64,000 nucleotides of DNA from the NCBI GenBank assembly GCA_963930655.1, contig OZ005611.1:6703501-6767500 (forward strand), in the 5' to 3' direction. Below the pieces are notes generated by a model. That model did not search any database, was not told the DNA's origin, and saw only the letters and a program-made list of their open reading frames with translations. This stretch comes from Myrica gale. Lineage: Eukaryota > Streptophyta > Magnoliopsida > Fagales > Myricaceae. The translations under genes were made by a program, and so were the position numbers. Each line of letters begins with the position of its first letter. Within the stretch, counting starts at the first letter, position 1. Of the stretch, positions 21,786 to 34,268 are shown in pieces.

Positions 21786-23046
21786 TAACTCAGTCAATAG
21801 GCCCAACTGGGCTCCCCTAATGACTCTGAACTGGGTTCTTTGTCCAAACCAACTGAGGGCCCTTGTCATGGAAAGTTTACTGTTCATATTGCAGAGTTAG
21901 TAAACCCGATCCTTGCAAAGATCATTGTGGAAGCTATCCTGCAAATTTCATTGTCCATTAGAAATTTGAGTGCCAAAATTTTGGTTGACTCTAATTTAGT
22001 GATGAACTTATTTGGACCCTTGAGAATTCTGGCGCCTTCTCCGTAAAATTGATGTATAGGGAGTTAGTGAAGATCCAAGAATAGTCCCCATAATCTACCT
22101 TGGAGCAAAAACACCAAACAATTTTGTTGCGGCTGCAGGTTCGTGAACAACTGAAACTATTGTTATGGAAATTAGTTTGAGATATGCTCCCCTCTAATTA
22201 AGGTAGAATCGTTGAAAGAATTGTATGTAGAACGTAGGATGATGTCCAATGCTTGTTTTGTGGGGTGGTTGTTGAAACATATATACAACATCTATATTTA
22301 CAGTGCTTGGTTTGCAAGATTATTTGGCGGGAATCTCCTTGGCCTGAGACACGACAGCTCTTAATGTCAGGTCTTTACTAGATTGAATAAAAATCTCCAG
22401 ATTAATTGTGATAAAAGTTCTAAGGAATTATCCCTGGTGAGAGGAATGACGCATTCAAAACAAGATTGAAGATATTCATAATTCCCTAGTTTTTTTTTAC
22501 TTCCTCCGAGTTTTAATTTGTTCACAGAGGTGCGAACCATTTAGGGCATCACCTTGCTTGATGACCTACCTCTCTGTTTATGATTGGAGGCTACTCCGAT
22601 GTTAGTAAGCATTTTCCTAACCTGATTGGAGGCTCATAACTTGTTTTCTTTGTTGGGTGATTAATAAAGGTGTCATGAGTTTCTGATAAAAGAAAACCAA
22701 AAACTAGTTAATGCAATAACACATTCATGCTAAGCCCAGCTACTTAAAAGGGTCCTAATAAATTTAGAGTTTTTCATTTATTCCATCTAGTAGTACCCAT
22801 TGATCTTCAGAATAAGATCCAATGGATTAGCCCCATAAAAACAAAGGATCCAATGGACTAAAAGCTAAACATAGAAATTAACAGATTAATAATGTCCGTA
22901 ATCATCAACAGTCTCCAGTACCAATTGACAACCGCTGCCCTAGCTAACAACTTCCAACCAGAATCCATGAATAAGCCCTAGCTAATGTGCTTCTAAACCT
23001 TAAAATTAAAGCCGTTGGCTACGTACACAGAAACTGGTGGTGGTGT
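21786..23046. other. Intergenic stretch and 3' UTR of the NLP gene
   Basis: No coding frame that I can support. The right-hand few hundred bases should hold the 3' UTR of the minus-strand NLP gene. A segment near 22640-22695 (GATTAATAAAGG... then CTGATAAAAGAAAA) resembles a LINE-type tail, without a visible duplication. Confidence 0.45.
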
Positions 23047-26000
23047 TCAAGAAAGGCCACTGCTACAAAAGGGACTTCCGAGATTCGAATTACAAGCAGG
23101 CTGAAGGGAGAGTCTGATAGTGTGGCTTTGAGATGCTCTGAATAATTCTATGCACTCATGAAGATCAGCATCGCATGTCAAAAGAACCCACTCACGATCA
23201 TCGTCCAAATACTTAAGATCGACTCGACTGATGTCGTCTAGATTGAATCGCCTTGCAATCTCTAGCTGCAAATCTCCGAAACTCCAATTTGGTTGCAAGC
23301 TGAAACGGATTTTTTCATCACCAAAAGTAGCTTTAACTCTAAAAGCACCACCGTCTCGCGAATTCTGGCTGCTTATATCTGGTAAGACGGGTAGGTTCTC
23401 CAGACCAGGAAGCCCGCCAAACGACTTGAGGCTTTCGGCTCTCTGGAAAAGGTTCGGTTCATGTTGATTCAAGGCGCGAAAGTCTGCGTCACTGCAAGGC
23501 ATATGCAGTACCCCACCAGCATTCTCTCGCATTAAAATATCTCCACTGCTCAAAGCATTGACGATGGTTGTATGTTGCTTTGCTCCAGTGGCACAAAAGA
23601 TACTGGGACCAGAACTCTGACTGCATGAAGAAGGTGGAGATTTGGATGGAGTGCTGGACCCATGGCTAAATAATCCCGCCTCCCCGACAGGATTTGATTG
23701 CTTTGAGGTGTCTGCCATCTTCACTGACGAGAAAGAGCTAGTCCCAGGGGAGCTCAATTCGGGGAAGTTAGTGTAGAAAGAGCCGATTTGAATAGCACCC
23801 TCGGCTCCTTGGACCGAGTCGATCACACTTTGGAGTTTCCTTAGAGAGTGGCCTACCTTCTTGATCTTTCGAGAAGGCCATCGTGTAATCCCATGTTGCC
23901 TGCATATCCGTTTCAGAGTTGTAGGGCACACTGAAAGCGCAAGAAGCTGCTATGAGAAAACTAGTTCTTTTGTTTATAAGGATGAATTATAAAAACAGTT
24001 CATGAAAGATAGATGCCAATGATCTCGGACCTGCCACTCCAGAGGTAAAAGATGAGACAAAAAATTAAAAAGAAATATCATGTATACAGAAAGAATAAGA
24101 ATAAAGTGGGGTTGACAAGTCTCGTTTAATTAACTGATGCATGCGTGCTGCAAGCTTCGAGCAACTAAGAATGGTTAATTAATTATACAGAAACTCAATA
24201 GAAAAAGGAAAAAAAAAAAAAGAGATCGCTTTTCTTTGTTCGTTTCAAAGACACTTAAGAACTAAGGAACATCCAATAAAAGATGCAAAGCTGCAACTAA
24301 TTGTAATCAGCATCCACGATTAGCTAGCTTACAGATGCCTGAGCTTTGGAATATGCGCATGCGATACTGGCAATTAATTAATCTTATGAAAATTAGGTGT
24401 GATCCAGTTTCTAAAGAATGCATGCACATAGCTATAGGGATTCTCTTCAGTAAAACTCAAGCTACAGCCTACAGTACAGAAAGCCTCAGTTTGTTACTAA
24501 AGTGAAACGAATCCTATCTATCCTTCCCAGTTTAATAATATTTATCACGGGAAATTAATGCTGAAAACAAGTAGCTAGTGACAGTGATGGTAAATATTTT
24601 CCTACCGCCAATACTTTTAGCAGCATCTTTTAGGCTCCCTGCAAAGTATTGCCTGAGAACTGGCAAGCTGATAGTCTTCTCTGTCTTGGTCCTCCTCTTC
24701 TCGCCTGCTTTTCTACCACCTGATGAGCGCCGTCCTCCATAAGAGTAGGAATCTCCACTTCCATCAGTACTACCTTTGGATCCAGAACTTTGTTGAAGTT
24801 GCCCAAATTCTGAAAATGCCTGCGCGTTGCGTGATACCCCCTGAGTGTTATCCCAGTGGGTCGTCACCTTGAATTCTTCTTTAGGTTCTTCTTCTTGATA
24901 CTCCAATGAGATAGAGACACCTTTGCCTTTCTGTTGGGCTTCCATCATATGGGCAATCCATGATGACTCTTTCGGAGAGGCTTCTTTGAGAGGAGAAGAT
25001 CCCGATTTATAAGTTTCTTCTTTCTTAATTCTAAGATCTGAACCAACCACCACTTCCTTAAGTGGGTATATGACTTCTTCTTCTTCAACTTCTTTGTCTA
25101 TGACAGCATGTAAACTCCGGCAAGCCTGTTGTAATACAATGGATAATGAGTTGAGCATCTGCTTTTGTTCCTCAGCGTCTTGGCAATCCTTAGGCAAGAA
25201 AAACTCCAGCACAAAATCAGCCGAGCCTGTATAGATGCTTCGGAGGGGAATTGCTACAGCAGCACGCAACCCAAACATTCTTGCATGATGAGAGAGAGGA
25301 TATTCTGTCTTGCTAAAGGCAGTTATATCAGTTGCAAAACATGGTTTGGTTGTGGCGAATGCAGTTCCAACAGTTCCCTGGCCTCGAAACAAATGGTACT
25401 CGGAGCATGCCTCATGGAAGCCCAAAACCTCCAGATCGGCCACAAAACAAGCAGTATCCACAGTTGAAACACAATGAGCATAATTCTCATCTGAATGCCC
25501 GCATCCAACTTTACCTTGTTGGAGACAAGGGGCCCAAGTTAGAGCTAAAGGCAATCTATGTGTCTTGCAAACAGATGCCAAAACCTCTACTATTTCAGCC
25601 AATGCTGCTTGGTACAACTCGTCGTATGCCTAATTAAGAGAAACAGATCAAAGATGTTAACTATGAATTCCAAAGCTTAGATACTCAAAAACATATCGGT
25701 AAAGGATACCATTCTCTCACCTTTACACCTGGAGGGCTTAAGAATTGGGAACTCCTAAGATCAACAGCCTGCAGATCAGATAGCTCGTGAGAATAGAACA
25801 TGAGGGAAGTTTGCTTTGATGTTCTTGTTGTTTTTTTAAAGTCATAACAGGAGGTTCAAAAGCCTCAATTACAAGCTCGAGGAGGCAACCAGAGTGGCAC
25901 TTAAGAATTTCACAGAATGCGACCATTATATGTAACACGCAAAACAGTCTAATGGAATCAGCAAAGCCCTAACACAATATTGGAGCCTTAATTTAGGTGG

Positions 26001-27581
26001 GAATAGAATATTAATTTAACAAAAAGGAACATGAGAGTCAACGCAACATAAATCCATTCAAAAACTTAGAAGTAGCCATAATCAAAGTATAGGGAAAAAG
26101 AAAGGCTAGAGATAATTAGTATATAAATATATAAGTAACAAAAGCTGAGCGGTACAAAGGATTGAGGTATAATGTACAAAGAATGGACAACCTAACTGGA
26201 AAGAGCATATATTGTCACTGTTGTCCTACTATCCAATAACAAAACCCGGAAAGATGCTCATAGATTCTCGCACGATATAGAGAGCATAAACTTCCTTCTT
26301 GAAAGTTATTATTTTAATCTAACAGTTATGATCATATAATATTATTTCGCATATATATAATTCTCATTATGGAACAAGGAAACAAAGTTGGAGCTGACAG
26401 CAATCAAGGATGGCTTGTAATGGTATCTTCAAACAGAAAAGGAACTAAAATAATGTAAGTGCTTGTGGATTTATAATGTAGATTGTGCACATCTTGGTTG
26501 GACAATCCATACCAACTCATAATCATGAGAAGAATGTTTATAACCGGTTGGCTTAATGCCTTTTTTTTTAAAAAAAAACTCCATATATAGCTCCGCCAAA
26601 AAAAAACAGTATGATGTCCAGAGTGCTAATTTCAGAGTTCGGATTCCATCCGAATTTCATGGATATTTTATTTAAAAAGAGGAGCAAGAACAAGTAGAGG
26701 GAGGGAAAAGAAAACAAAAGAAGAAGTACCTCAAGAGCTTGGCAGACATTTTCAAGTTCTGGGCGATAACTGATCTTTTGTGTAGTTGTCACAATCTCGA
26801 CAACCCCCAAACAATTTCCACTGCCTCGTTCGAAAACAGGAAGGGCTAGAGAGCCACGAACATCATATTGCTGTGCATAGCCAATGCGTGGGTATTCATC
26901 TCTTTTAAAGAAACGAACATCAGGTGTCCACTCAGGCAACTTCCCCAAGAAAACCCGACCAGGCAACCCAGCCGATTCATCTAGATCCTCCTCAACTGTG
27001 AACTGATAAGCTCTAGACACATTCCTGTAGTTTGCAAGGTTCTTGCAATTAGGACCTATGGAGCATGGCTGGTCATCAGTGGTAGGGAAATATCTGCCTC
27101 CTCTCCTAATAGGCACCCATATCTGAATAAGAACATTCATGTTCTTCGTACATTCTTTCAAGTATCCAATGGCCAACATCAGTCTCTCTTTCACTGAGGA
27201 GCAAGGGCCGGGATTGGCCCTAGGCCCAATCCACCATCTCCTGCGAAGTTCAGTGCCTTCTACTAGAATACCTTCAGAATCAGGAAAATTTCCTTCAGTC
27301 TCTTCTTGAAAGATTTGCTGGTGATGGCTGATACTAAGATGACTACCAGGGTTAGAATCCAATGGAGGCAAATAATAATGCGACGGGTCATTGAGAGCAC
27401 GCGAAGCCAAGGGACCCGGGGGCAACAGGTTGAACCCACCAGTGGTCTCCAACCAGCATCCATCAAACAAAAGTTCATCCATGAAATCCATTTCCATGCT
27501 GTTGTCAGTGACGTTTCCATAAGTGGAAGAATTGGACGTAAAGGCACCATATTCCATGTTGAGTTTCCTTTCTATTTCCAT
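23047..27581 (-). CDS. NLP: NIN-like protein (NLP) RWP-RK transcription factor, NLP1/NLP2 type
   Basis: Nuclear transcription factor; NLPs bind nitrate-responsive elements and activate nitrate assimilation genes. Coding exons in reading order: 27581-26730, 25768-25721, 25629-24606, 23930-23047. Junctions are GT-AG and phases close, giving 935 residues from the first ATG, or 927 from the second (27557, MEYGAF), which better matches relatives as I recall them. Using the shorter form: the conserved GAF-like N-terminal region starts near residue 105 (RRRWWIGPRANPGPCSSVKE) and contains LPGRVFLGKLPEWTPDV. Ser121 in SVKERL is the position corresponding to the calcium-sensor kinase target of NLP7. 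The RWP-RK domain covers about 608-665 with RWPSRK at 650-655, spanning the last intron. The PB1 domain is at 830-909 with the DDDREWVLLTCDADL acidic motif. Length is normal for the family and no lesion is seen. Confidence 0.96.
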
Positions 27582-28400
27582 ATCAAACAGAGCCTTTGCG
27601 AAGATTCACGACCCGATGCACGTGAAGATGAAGTACGAAAAGAGGAACTTCCAGGAAATATTACTTTTGCCTATATCCCAAAGCCCAATCTGTCGGAGTC
27701 CCAGAAACATCGTCAACAAAAGTTCTTTTTGTGAACTGCAATCAGAAGTGCATTTCAGAAAGGAAAAAGAGCTCCTACAGCTCCGTAATTAAGATTGTTG
27801 GAAAACCACAAAAAAACTCTTCAGCCCGCTTGAATATTTGTCAAACATGAAGTTCTTTGTTCACTGTAAATGACAAACTTTTCTGAATTGCTCAATAAGT
27901 CTAAAATCAGCGTCGGTTCAAAAGTTGGGCAGAAGACTCCAATTAAGTTTCAGAAAAGTAATTTAAAACCCGCAAGCACCAACTCGTACTGCTGTGATGT
28001 CAAGACCAACCATAAGTTGAGTTTATGAAGAATAAGGTACAACAGAAAACATGAAGAGAAGACAAAAAGGAAAAAAGAGAAATTGCCGTTTTCTAACATA
28101 AACCAGTCATGGTTATATGAATTAGAAGATGTAGAAACCAAAAAAAGTGACAAAGCGGAGGGTCATGAAGAGAAAGCAACTCACGTTACTTCGTCGAAGC
28201 TCTTCTAAACCACAGTGGTTGATCGAGGATGTCCACAGCGCTATGCCTCTCTCGACGTTGAGTCAGAAGGAGCAATAAACCAACCACAGAGATTTGGTAA
28301 GAGTGGTAAGGAAAGAGTCGCTGCTTCAGTGTGTTTCCCTTATAACAAAAGGAACTATGTTATGTTCCCCGTTTTTGGCACTGTTCTCGTTTCTTGATTC
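27582..28400 (-). other. 5' UTR, 5' UTR intron and proximal upstream region of the NLP gene
   Basis: On the minus strand a donor-like AAC|GTGAGT lies at 28185/28184, and an acceptor-like TTGCAG ends at 27736, just upstream of the start codon. This suggests an untranslated first exon ending at 28185 and an intron of about 450 bases. Untranslated first introns are common in plant transcription-factor genes. The transcription start is not evident; a TTATAA word lies near 28340. This is inference from splice-site sequence only. Confidence 0.45.
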
Positions 28401-29611
28401 TTCTGTTGCCACAAACTATGCCAGTGCGCGTCTCAAGAATCTCCCACTATTTAACATCCGGGGGAAACATTTAAAAACACCAACAGAATCTCCTATTCAT
28501 GTGCAGGGACCACAAGAAAAAGTTTACCGGGGCAGGGCTTCTCATTTTACATGCCTATCATCGTCATCCACATCCACAATACGCATATTGTGCAGTAAAG
28601 TCAACAATTTATGCTCTGCGTCATGCCCTCAGTTCAGTTTTCTAGTGAGGGTGAAATTCAAGAGATAGAGACTGATAACAGTGCATACAATATGACATAT
28701 ATATCAGTAAAGCTACGTTAAATTACTGTGGTTCTCCGTACTTCAATTTGTTCTGTATTTGTAGAACTTCCCTTTCGCCCAACCATTGGAGGCGGCCTGT
28801 TGATCTGCTATGTGCTTGCCACGTGTCTGCCGCAGCTTATTTGGTGCATTTCATACAAAAGCTGGCAATCGGTTAGGAATTAACTGCGTACACTTCGAAA
28901 AAAAAAAGGTTAGGAACTGCGTACACGTGCAAGGAACAGTGAAAAGGATGTCTCTTACCTTTAATTAGTTCAATTCATTTTTGGAAAGAAAGGCCCTTTA
29001 TTTGGTTAATTTGCAGTTGTTTATTGTGTACAACTAGTAACCTAGGAAGCTTAGAAAACGAATTAAACTAATTAAGCAACCTAGGAAAATGATTCTTACC
29101 CGTTCTATTGGTGGGTCCATTAGAAAAAAAAAACATTCTTAGGCAACATCGAAATCTCATTTTCGCCAACTTTTAATTATTATTATTAATATTAAGGGAG
29201 ATTAATCAGATTAATGTTGTTTGGGCCTCGCTTTGAAGAAGAAAAATCCATTGGTGAATTCCACCCATAGAAAGATTCTCAGCCAATTCTCTGCCAACTT
29301 CAACCTTAACTAATACTCGCGCGGCCAATATGTTAAGTTCATAATTAAGTTTGTTTAAGCCTCTGGTCCACTGAGAAACACATGATCATTATATATGTTA
29401 ATTTCATTCAAATACTGTATACTAGTTAGTAGAAAATTACATCTCATCATGATTTGAAGATATCGTTATTTAATTTATGCAATTAAAATAATAAAGAGAT
29501 ATCATAGGTATATATATAGTAATATTAATGTACTGAGGGAAGCACCATTTTTTATTGTCTTAGATCCACATTTTTTTTTTATCACGGGATTGCATTATAT
29601 ATATTTATAGA
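28400..29611. other. AT-rich intergenic region upstream of NLP
   Basis: No gene seen. It contains poly-A and T runs and short TA repeats, and ends at the diverged target duplication of the fold-back element starting at 29621. Confidence 0.5.
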
Positions 29612-29812
29612 TTTATAATAGGGAATTTAGCAGTTTAGTCCTTAGGTTTTACACGTTTTTACGTTTTAGTCTTTTAGTTTCGTTTTTTCAAATATTAGTC
29701 CTTGGGTTTACATTTTTTTACAAAATGGTCATTCCGTCAATCTGTTGTCCATATGCTTAACGGAGTTCTCTGACACGTCAGCAATTTGAAGCGATTGACT
29801 GCTACATGTACT

Positions 29813-31779
29813 CAGTGGCGGAGCCAGGATTTTCTTATTGAGGGGGCCAGACTAATTAAATAATATTATTAAAAATAAAATTCAATTATTATAGGACATA
29901 AAACTTTGCAACAATAATTTATTCTAAGTTAACCTTGATTTAGAATTAAAAACAGGTACAGAAAAATGTATCTTATCAACTTGATTGTATATATTCTCAA
30001 GAAAAGTACACAAAAGCATATTGATTTCCTATTACAATCCACAAAAATATATCTTATCTAGATATACTAAAAAAAATACACAAAAGCATACTAATTTCCT
30101 ATTACAGAGCAACTCGATAACTCTTTAAAGAGTCGAAATCATCTATTAACATTTATGTGCTAACAGTTGTAACAATTTCTTTTTCAATATAGATAACCAA
30201 AGAATTTGCAAGAAATTCATCTTCCATCTTGTTGCGAAGACTTGTTTTAATGATTTTCATGGCTAAAAAAGTTCGTTTTGTAGTAGCTGTTGAAACTGGA
30301 AGAGTTAACACAAGACGAATCAATCTATCAATCAAATATAAACTCTTTGACTTTTTTGTTTTCACCAATTTTCGGCATAAGTCAGAAATTGTAGACAAAC
30401 TTTTGAAATCCGGATCACGAGACACATCATGCTTAAAGGTTTGCAATTGATATCTCAACTGAATCTTTTATTGTTCTGTAAAATCTTCAGGATAAAATTT
30501 GTCAACAAGTCTATAAATATCATCGATATTGAAGAAGTTAGATGCATTCTTAGCCTTAGAATCCAAGGTCGAGCTAAGAATAAGAAGTTATGTTGCTTTT
30601 TCACGAAACTTGCTGTTTAGTTCTTGTAATTGAGATCAATTGCAGCCACAAATATGTCAATTTGATAATAGTGCTCGATTGTAACATGATCTCGTTGATT
30701 CTGAGACCTAGCTCGACCTGACTTGTACAAATCATTCATATCAGGAACTTTAATATCATGTTTTTCACAAAATGACTTCACATTCTCAAGAAAGGCATCC
30801 CAACCATTTTCTCTCAAGTTTTGAATAAGCTCTTTTGTAGTTTTGACCAAATGCATAACATTCAAAATGTCTTGAGTTTCTTGTTGTAGTGCTTGATATA
30901 GACAATAAGAAAATCCCATAATTTCTTTCACCAAATGCAAAATAAATACAAACTCAAATGATATCGTAACCTTGTATGCTGCATCGACATCACCACGTTG
31001 AGAATAAGTGGATCCATCAATGATGATATTGTCAAGAACTTTCAAAGTTGCATTGAACATACTTATCACACTACATATAGAATCAAAATGAGAGCTCCAT
31101 CTTTCACTAATTTCTTGCAAATTCTTTGGTTATCTATAGTGAAAAAGAAATTGCTGCAACTGTTAGCACATAAATATTAATAGATGATTTCGACTCTTAA
31201 AAGAGTCGTCGAGTTGCTCTGTAATAAGAAATCAATATGTTTTTGTGTACTTTTTTTTAGTATATCTAGATAAGATATATTTTTATGAATTGTAATAGGA
31301 AATCAATATGATTTTGTGTACTTTTCTTGAGAATATATACAATCAAGTTGATAAGATACATTTTTCTGTACCTGTTTTTTTGTTCTAAATCAAGGTTAAC
31401 TTTAAACAAATTACTGTTGCAAATTTTTTATGTCATATAATATTTGAATTTTATTTTTAATAATATTATTTAATTAGTCTGGCCCCCTCAAGAAGAAAAT
31501 CCCGACAGCTATCACGTCGGTTGTAGGTTGTGTTAAATGTTCAGCACGTTACTTAGAAAAAAAAAAAGGGCATCTATCAGTAACTCACATTGGCTGTAGG
31601 CTTGTAGCAATTTTTTTACTGCTCTGAACTTAAATGGGGATGAAATAAAAATTTAAAATTTTGGAGGGGCCATAGTAATTTTTTCAGTAAACCTCTAAAT
31701 ATATATACCAAAAAAATTTTTTTTACAAAACTTTTGGGGGGGCCACGGCCCCCACTGACCCCCCTTCCCTCCGCCCCTG
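29813..31779 (-). mobile_element. hAT element with transposase remnant, inserted in the fold-back MITE
   Basis: The left terminus CAGTGGCGGAGCCAGGAT and the right terminus CCCTCCGCCCCTG (complement CAGGGGCGGAGGG) are hAT-like, and an exact 8-bp duplication CATGTACT flanks them (29805-29812 and 31780-31787). The transposase remnant is on the minus strand. The region 29838-30215 is repeated in inverted orientation at 31110-31505, so the left end of the element, including the end of its transposase gene, occurs twice. A further 270 bp separate the inner copy from the true right terminus. Confidence 0.88.
30153..31120 (-). pseudogene. hAT transposase (ZMYM1-like / TTF-type family), broken
   Basis: Two minus-strand frames. 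31120-30617 encodes a central region (RWSSHFDSICSVISMFNATL, GSTYSQRGDVDAA, FEFVFILHLVKEIMG) typical of plant ZMYM1-like hAT transposases. 30458-30153 encodes the C-terminal hAT dimerisation domain (SKSLYLIDRLIRLVLTLPVS, ATTKRTFLAMKIIKTSLRNK). The 158 bases between them do not keep one frame. The N-terminal zinc finger and DUF4371 part are missing because the right side of the element was replaced by an inverted copy of its left end. Not functional. Confidence 0.8.
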
Positions 31780-32004
31780 CATGTACTGGTCGACCGCTTC
31801 ATGTACCAGTCGATCTCTCACGTTCAAACATATGTTCGGTCGACCGCTACATGGTACGTTAAGCATATGAACGACAGACTGACGGAAAGACTATTTTGTA
31901 AAAAAATGTAAACCTAAGAACTAATATTAAAAAAAAAATTAAAAAACTAAAACGTAAAAACATGTAAAAACTAAATACTAAAATGATTAATTCCTTATCT
32001 AATA

Positions 32005-32663
32005 TAGCCATTTATAATCTTATGCCACCCCATTCTCTTTAAGCTGATTATAAATGTAATTAACGCCGTCCATTGTATGACGGTTTTCCTGCAGCTTTTT
32101 CATAAAGGCCGGGGAATTAATGCTTTGTTTCGTACGTGCAGTACTACAGATGAATGACAAGGACCTAATTTTTGTTTTGTTTTAAGGTCTCAAGTTCTTC
32201 GATCCACTTTCTAGGTTAGAGAATGGACCGCGAGAATCTCCGTTAAGGTCTTCTTTAATTTGTCTAATGGGAAATCATGTCTCTGTAATTTTATGGTACC
32301 ACGACTTAAAATAATATTGGGAAGTGGGAAGAAATTTCAGATTTCTTTGAGATCATGACAATTCATTAGTTTTAGCACAAGTTGGAATACATGGGACTTG
32401 CATGTTACAATTAATATATATAACATGCTTATGGTAATAAGATGAAATATCTGATGTGTGTGATCTATCAATGACAATGACTTTCAAATCACCTACCACA
32501 AGTTGGAAGTTGGAATATTATTAATCTTTTAGATAACGTTGTGCACATACCAAATCGCAATGTCCACAGCAAATTATAATTATAATAATTTTAATTACTT
32601 CTTACCACAACTGCGGCCTGTAATAAATATGTAACGCATGTGGCCGCTACAATCCTAATTATT

Positions 32664-32668
<5 letters not shown>
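32005..32668. other. AT-rich spacer without genes
   Basis: No supported coding frame, RNA gene or repeat; ends at a TA microsatellite. Confidence 0.5.

Positions 32669-32695
<27 letters not shown>
32669..32695. repeat. (TA)n microsatellite
   Basis: Uninterrupted TA dinucleotide run of about 13 units. It lies immediately before the retroposon-like segment that ends in poly-A at 33005. Confidence 0.9.
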
Positions 32696-32699
32696 GGAC

Positions 32700-33005
32700 T
32701 AGTGAACTATGCTTCTTTGTCAGGATATTTCTCACCCCATCCGTGTTCCATGCTGAAAGATCGAAGAGTTAGTGTGTTCTATTCGCGCTGCTTTTGAAAG
32801 GCCAATCTGCTTGGGCAATCCACTGGGTCCAGCGTAGACTCAATCAATAGGCATATTTGTTGGCTCAGTGGGCAGCTTGTGCACAGTTCTCTGGTTTTCT
32901 TGTTCCTGGTTCGGTTCCGCTTTGTGTGATGTTGTTTCGTTGCTACCTTAAGTTTTGTTATTTTGAATGAATGCGGTTGTTTTTAAGGTAAAAAAAAAAA
33001 AAAAG
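32700..33005 (+). mobile_element. Candidate 5'-truncated retroposon with poly-A tail
   Basis: A 300-bp segment of higher GC content than its surroundings, T-rich towards the end, finishing in GGTAAAAAAAAAAAAAAA at about 32988-33005. Composition and tail fit the 3' end of a LINE. No open frame with a recognisable domain and no clear target duplication were found, so the call is tentative. Confidence 0.35.
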
Positions 33006-33493
33006 AACCTCACAACAATTGGTAACGAATAGCCAGTGTCAATTTATCACTTAATTAAGAGTACTTTCTAATTAAGCTCTCAATTGGTTTGCCCAAAGCA
33101 TGCGTACGTAATTTGTATGGCTCTTGGGTTAAGCGTTTGGTTATATGGATTTTCTTTATTTAAAAAAAACAATCAAAAAAGAAGTCGAAGTTTCCAATTG
33201 GTTGTTAATATATTTACACTGAAATATATAGATTATTCTAAAAATTAATGGATAAGATATCATTCCCAATAACAACCTAGATTTTTGAGAGGCCAACTTG
33301 TTGACAGGATAATCAATCGTTAAATATTTAAGATTTTAAGAAACAAGTATAATTGAGGTTATTATACCTATTGAAAAAGAAGGAATTATAATACCTCTTA
33401 AACACGCAAGCGTACCTGTCTCACACAAACGAATTACACATAAACAAATAATTTGTATACTGCTCATTTTCAACTTTTAGATATTAATTTAAA

Positions 33494-34259
33494 GGGTTAA
33501 TTACAATTAATTTTCTCCTCAAACTACCATTCAATTTTTAAATACCTCCACAAATTTTAACTTGTTGCAACTCACTCCCTCAAATTATACTTCTTGTTGT
33601 GATTTCATCACTCAATTTAATGAACGATTTTTCATTCCATATGAACAACATGTGACATTCTCTTTGAAAAAATAAATTTATCTTCATTTGAGTCATCTCT
33701 AGCCTTCTACAATGCTTCTATTAATTCGCAGAGCCAAAAAATAATATGTAGTTGGTTGATTTTTGTTAAGGTTAAATACACTTTGCACCCCTTATATATA
33801 TATCTTTGAGGGTCTTGACACATTGCACCCCGATATATTATTTTTGAGACATTGAGCCCCTTATCTTTACTCTTACCACACTTTACACTCGATGTGAATT
33901 TTGATGTTAAAATACACGGTATCCGTCTACACATGCACCTCGCGTATTCTTTCTCTATGTCAGTTTACTAAATTACTCCTGACGCTCAAGAAAATAATAT
34001 TGTGATGAAAATGCCCTTAATGAGATGATGACAATTCCATTAACCCAACAAAGAATCTAAAAATTATTCCTTGCCCTAACCCACACGATATCTGAAATCT
34101 GAAAAGAACATCTAACCCTTATTCGTTGCCCTAACCCACACGAAGAAGTTTGGATGCTCTTGCATCTTTTTAGATTTCGCGTGGGTTGCAACGAGTTATA
34201 GTTTGTGTGAGTATTTAAAAATCGGGTGATAGTTTGAGAGAAAAAATTGTAATCAACCC
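33494..34259. mobile_element. Mutator-like element with terminal inverted repeats of about 85 bp
   Basis: The left end GGGTTAATTACAATTAATTT and about 85 bp after it are complementary to the right end (..TTGTAATCAACCC), including CTCAAACTA, TTTTTAAATAC and TTGCAACTCAC. Flanks TAATTTAAA (33485-33493) and TCATTTGAA (34260-34268) match at 7 of 9 positions, an aged 9-bp duplication. Inside, from about 33768, the sequence GGTTAAATACACTTTGCACC looks like the end of a second, nested fold-back element. Confidence 0.6.
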
Positions 34260-34268
34260 TCATTTGAA

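Larger units (their letters stand above)
29621..31995. mobile_element. Fold-back Mutator-like MITE, copy 3, split by a hAT insertion
   Basis: Outer arms 29621-29812 and 31788-31995 are related to the elements at 15965 and 17633: TTTAGTCCTTAGGTTTTA, CATTCCGTCAATCTG and GGTCGACCGC words, and complementary sequence at the right end. Removing the hAT element and one copy of its duplication leaves about 400 bp. Flanks TTTATAATA (29612-29620) and TATCTAATA (31996-32004) agree at 7 of 9 positions, consistent with an old 9-bp duplication. Confidence 0.75.

Noticed and set aside
28294..28668. 124-codon + strand frame upstream of NLP
   Set aside because: Lies in the likely promoter/leader of the minus-strand NLP gene, with no domain or supporting splice sites.
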